NCBI GenBank assembly: GCA_963680875.1 | Contig: OY804588.1 | Span: 75,168,829-75,232,828, forward strand | Direction of reading: 5' to 3' | Origin: Bathymodiolus brooksi | Taxonomy: Eukaryota > Mollusca > Bivalvia > Mytilida > Modiolidae | DNA: 64,000 nucleotides | Shown here: in pieces, positions 60,946 to 64,000 of the stretch | Position numbering within the stretch: position 1 is the first letter of the stretch | How the letters are laid out: every line of letters begins with the position of its first letter | Made by a program: the position numbers and the translations under genes | The notes under the pieces: generated by a model | What the model was told of the DNA's origin: nothing | Databases searched by the model: none | What the model saw: the letters and a program-made list of their open reading frames with translations, nothing else

Positions 60946-62261
60946 CCTATACTTTTCTATCTATGTTATAGAGAACTTGGAAGGTTAGTTGTCCTATACT
61001 TTGTTATCTATGTTATAGAGGACTTGGAGGGTTAGTTGTCCTATATTTTGTTTTCGATGCTATAGAGGACTTGGAAGGTTAGTTGCCCTATACTTTGCTA
61101 TCTATGTTATAGAGAACTTGGAAGGTTAGTTGTTCTATACTTTTCTATCTATGTTATAGAGAACTTGGAAGGTTAGTTGTCCTATACTTTGTTATATATG
61201 TTATAGAGGACTTGGAAGGTTAGTTGTCCTATATTTTGTTATCGATGTTATAGAGGACTTGGAAAGTTAGTTGTCCTATACTTTGTTACCGATGTTATAG
61301 AGGACTTGGAAGGATAATTGTCCTATGCTTTGTTATCGATGTTATAGAGGACTTAGAGGGTTACTTGTCCTATACTTTTCTATCTATGTTATAGAGAACT
61401 TGGAAGGTTAGTTGTCCTAAAATTTTCTATCTATGTTATACAGAACTTGGAAGGTTAATTGTCCTATATTTTGTTATCTATGTAATAGAGGTCTTGGAGG
61501 GTTAGTTGCCCTATACTTTGCTATCTATGTTATAGAGAACTTGGAAGGTTAGTTGTTCTATACTTTTCTATCTATGTTATAGAGAACTTGGAAGGTTAGT
61601 TGTCCTATACTTTGTTATATATGTTATAGAGGACTTGGAGGGTTAGTTGTCCTATATTTTGTTATCGATGTTATAGAGGACTTGGAATGTTAATTGTCCT
61701 ATACTTTTCTATCTATGTTATAGAGAACTTGGAAGGTTAGTTGTCCTATACTTTGTTATCTATGTTATAGAGGACTGGGAGGGTTAGTTGTCTTATACTT
61801 TGTTATCTATGTTATATAGGACTTGGAAGGATTGTTGTACTATACCTTGTTATCGATGTCTTAGAGGACTTGGAAGGATTGTTGCCCTATACTTTGCTAT
61901 CTATGTTATAGAGAACTTGGAAGGTTAGTTGTTCTATACTTTTCTATCTATGTTATAGAGAACTTGGAAGGTTAGTTGTCCTATACTTTGTTATATATGT
62001 TTTAGAGGACTTGGAGGGTTAGTTGTCCTATATTTTGTTATCGATGTTATAGAGGACTTGGAATGTTAATTGTCCTATACTTTTCTATCTATGTTATAGA
62101 GAACTTGGAAGGTTAGTTGTCCTATACTTTGTTATCTATGTTATAGAGGACTTGGAGGGTTAGTTGTCCTATATTTTGTTTTCGATGCTATAGAGGACTT
62201 GGAAGGTTAGTTGCCCTATACTTTGCTATCTATGTTATAGAGAACTTGGAAGGTTAGTTGT
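60946..62261 (+). repeat. 1,316-bp HOR, copy 1
   Basis: A 28-monomer unit (28 x 47 = 1,316). Markers at 61,680 and 62,056 recur at 62,996 and 63,372. It contains a private TATATATGTTTTAGAGG near 61,993, found elsewhere only in copy 2, and lacks block P, joining core HOR directly to the TTACCGATG and CCTAAAATTTTC series. Confidence 0.9.
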
Positions 62262-63577
62262 TCTATACTTTTCTATCTATGTTATAGAGAACTTGGAAGG
62301 TTAGTTGTCCTATACTTTGTTATCTATGTTATAGAGGACTTGGAGGGTTAGTTGTCCTATATTTTGTTTTCGATGCTATAGAGGACTTGGAAGGTTAGTT
62401 GCCCTATACTTTGCTATCTATGTTATAGAGAACTTGGAAGGTTAGTTGTTCTATACTTTTCTATCTATGTTATAGAGAACTTGGAAGGTTAGTTGTCCTA
62501 TACTTTGTTATATATGTTATAGAGGACTTGGAAGGTTAGTTGTCCTATATTTTGTTATCGATGTTATAGAGGACTTGGAAAGTTAGTTGTCCTATACTTT
62601 GTTACCGATGTTATAGAGGACTTGGAAGGATAATTGTCCTATGCTTTGTTATCGATGTTATAGAGGACTTAGAGGGTTACTTGTCCTATACTTTTCTATC
62701 TATGTTATAGAGAACTTGGAAGGTTAGTTGTCCTAAAATTTTCTATCTATGTTATACAGAACTTGGAAGGTTAATTGTCCTATATTTTGTTATCTATGTA
62801 ATAGAGGTCTTGGAGGGTTAGTTGCCCTATACTTTGCTATCTATGTTATAGAGAACTTGGAAGGTTAGTTGTTCTATACTTTTCTATCTATGTTATAGAG
62901 AACTTGGAAGGTTAGTTGTCCTATACTTTGTTATATATGTTATAGAGGACTTGGAGGGTTAGTTGTCCTATATTTTGTTATCGATGTTATAGAGGACTTG
63001 GAATGTTAATTGTCCTATACTTTTCTATCTATGTTATAGAGAACTTGGAAGGTTAGTTGTCCTATACTTTGTTATCTATGTTATAGAGGACTGGGAGGGT
63101 TAGTTGTCTTATACTTTGTTATCTATGTTATATAGGACTTGGAAGGATTGTTGTACTATACCTTGTTATCGATGTCTTAGAGGACTTGGAAGGATTGTTG
63201 CCCTATACTTTGCTATCTATGTTATAGAGAACTTGGAAGGTTAGTTGTTCTATACTTTTCTATCTATGTTATAGAGAACTTGGAAGGTTAGTTGTCCTAT
63301 ACTTTGTTATATATGTTTTAGAGGACTTGGAGGGTTAGTTGTCCTATATTTTGTTATCGATGTTATAGAGGACTTGGAATGTTAATTGTCCTATACTTTT
63401 CTATCTATGTTATAGAGAACTTGGAAGGTTAGTTGTCCTATACTTTGTTATCTATGTTATAGAGGACTTGGAGGGTTAGTTGTCCTATATTTTGTTTTCG
63501 ATGCTATAGAGGACTTGGAAGGTTAGTTGCCCTATACTTTGCTATCTATGTTATAGAGAACTTGGAAGGTTAGTTGT
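62262..63577 (+). repeat. 1,316-bp HOR, copy 2
   Basis: Second 28-monomer copy at +1,316, sharing the private TATATATGTTTTAGAGG near 63,309. I saw no difference from copy 1 at the landmarks compared. Confidence 0.9.
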
Positions 63578-64000
63578 TCTATACTTTTCTATCTATGTTA
63601 TAGAGAACTTGGAAGGTTAGTTGTCCTATACTTTGTTATATATGTTATAGAGGACTTGGAGGGTTAGTTGTCCTATATTTTGTTATCGATGTTATAGAGG
63701 ACTTGGAATGTTAATTGTCCTATACTTTTCTATCTATGTTATAGAGAACTTGGAAGGTTAGTTGTCCTATACTTTGTTATCTATGTTATAGAGGACTGGG
63801 AGGGTTAGTTGTCTTATACTTTGTTATCTATGTAATAGAGGACTAGGAAGGTTAGTTGTCCTATACTTTGTTATCTATGTTATAGAGGACTTGGAAGATT
63901 AGTTGTCCTATACTTTGTTATCTATGTTATAGAGGACTTGGAGGGTTAATTGTCCTATACTTTGTTATCGATGTTATAGAGGACTTGGAGGGTTAGTTGT
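63578..64000 (+). repeat. Right-end core HOR running out of the window
   Basis: Follows the 1,316-bp unit to about 63,638, then the 14.47-14.85 kb order: ACTTGGAATG at 63,701, then GGACTGGGAGGG joined to TATCTATGTAATAGAGG and GGACTAGGAAGG as at 14.66 and 58.96 kb, but without their extra G. The array continues beyond the window. Confidence 0.83.

Larger units (their letters stand above)
1..64000 (+). repeat. 47-bp satellite DNA array, whole window
   Basis: The sequence is read as back-to-back copies of a 47-bp unit from the first to the last base; every line contains the unit's landmarks (TTGTCCTATAC, TATCTATG or TATCGATG, TTATAGAGG, ACTTGGAAGG). All copies are in the same orientation and I saw no inverted block. 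Monomers differ by point changes that fall into recurrent types, for example GGATTGTTG for GGTTAGTTG, GAGAACTTGG for GAGGACTTGG, GAGTAATTGG, GAGGATCTGG, TATCGATG for TATCTATG, and TGTGCTATA for TGTCCTATA. These types recur in fixed order, giving higher-order repeats. Nothing between monomers suggests a gene, mobile element or spacer. Eukaryotic heterochromatic satellite is the most likely identity; the family and species are not recognised. Confidence 0.97.

Noticed and set aside
1..64000. GGGTTAG words resembling the TTAGGG telomere repeat
   Set aside because: Only one such word per monomer, as part of GGAGGGTTAGTTG, never in tandem, and the common form is GGAAGGTTAG. It is not telomeric sequence, although a subtelomeric location cannot be excluded.
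1..64000. A CENP-B box in the monomer, which would support a centromere
   Set aside because: The closest part, ACTTGGAAGG, lacks the TTCG and CGGG cores of the CENP-B box. I see no match in any monomer type.
1..64000. A CRISPR array or bacterial repeat region
   Set aside because: There are no unique spacers: the unit is repeated without gaps, and variation is at scattered points within the unit. No cas-like or any other gene is present.
1..64000. Coding minisatellite, such as a repetitive surface or silk-like protein gene
   Set aside because: The unit length is not a multiple of three, TAG stops occur in most monomers (TATAGAGG and GGTTAGTTG), and indels of 1, 8 and 9 bp are tolerated, so no long frame is kept on either strand.
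1..64000. TATA-like words (CTATACTT, TATATATG) as promoters
   Set aside because: They are part of the monomer and occur hundreds of times with no gene downstream. They could in principle drive satellite transcription, but nothing here marks a particular copy as a promoter.

Overview
The whole 64,000-base window is one uninterrupted, head-to-tail satellite DNA array. The repeat unit is a 47-bp monomer (64,000/47 is about 1,360 copies), always in the same orientation, and both window edges lie inside the array. I find no unique sequence, no convincing protein-coding gene, no tRNA or rRNA, no transposon and no CRISPR array. The consensus monomer has A11 C5 G11 T20 (34% GC), so the + strand is rich in T and G. 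A gene-free array of this size with multi-level higher-order repeats (HORs) points to eukaryotic heterochromatin (centromeric, pericentromeric, subtelomeric or B/sex chromosome). I cannot name the species and do not recognise the family.

Layout. About 1-1.42 kb: core HOR built around a GAATGTTAATTG variant. 1.42-3 kb: mixed block containing a 38-bp short monomer. 3-4.48 kb: block reused at 11.9-13.4 and, from its middle onward, 14.7-15.8 kb. 4.48-5.06 kb: divergent monomers. 5.06-6.54 kb: 141-bp trimer HOR. 6.54-9.14 kb: block reused near 36 and 48 kb. 9.34-11.9 kb: single copy of a block that is tandemly doubled at 37-43 and 50-56 kb. 13.4-14.7 kb: core HOR with 8- and 7-monomer marker spacing. 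16.17 kb: the only large break of the 47-bp phase that I saw outside the 38-bp monomers. 16.84-24.68 kb: three full 2,021-bp (43-monomer) HOR copies plus one shortened copy. 24.7-28.4 kb: degenerate HOR with a 1,080-bp period duplication. 28.4-33.05 kb: a duplication of about 2.59 kb. 32.28-57.69 kb: two tandem copies of a 12.3/13.1-kb super-repeat, each carrying two 2,811-bp subrepeats. 57.7-60.5 kb: continuation matching 13.4-16.17 kb. 60.95-63.58 kb: two 1,316-bp (28-monomer) copies.

The nested private variants allow events to be ordered: monomer array, then short HORs, then the 2,811-bp duplication, then the 13.1-kb duplication, then an 845-bp contraction in one copy only. Most size differences between copies are whole numbers of monomers (47, 94, 188 bp), as expected from unequal crossover or replication slippage in register. 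All similarity statements come from matching diagnostic variants by eye at constant offsets, not from full alignments, so block edges are approximate.
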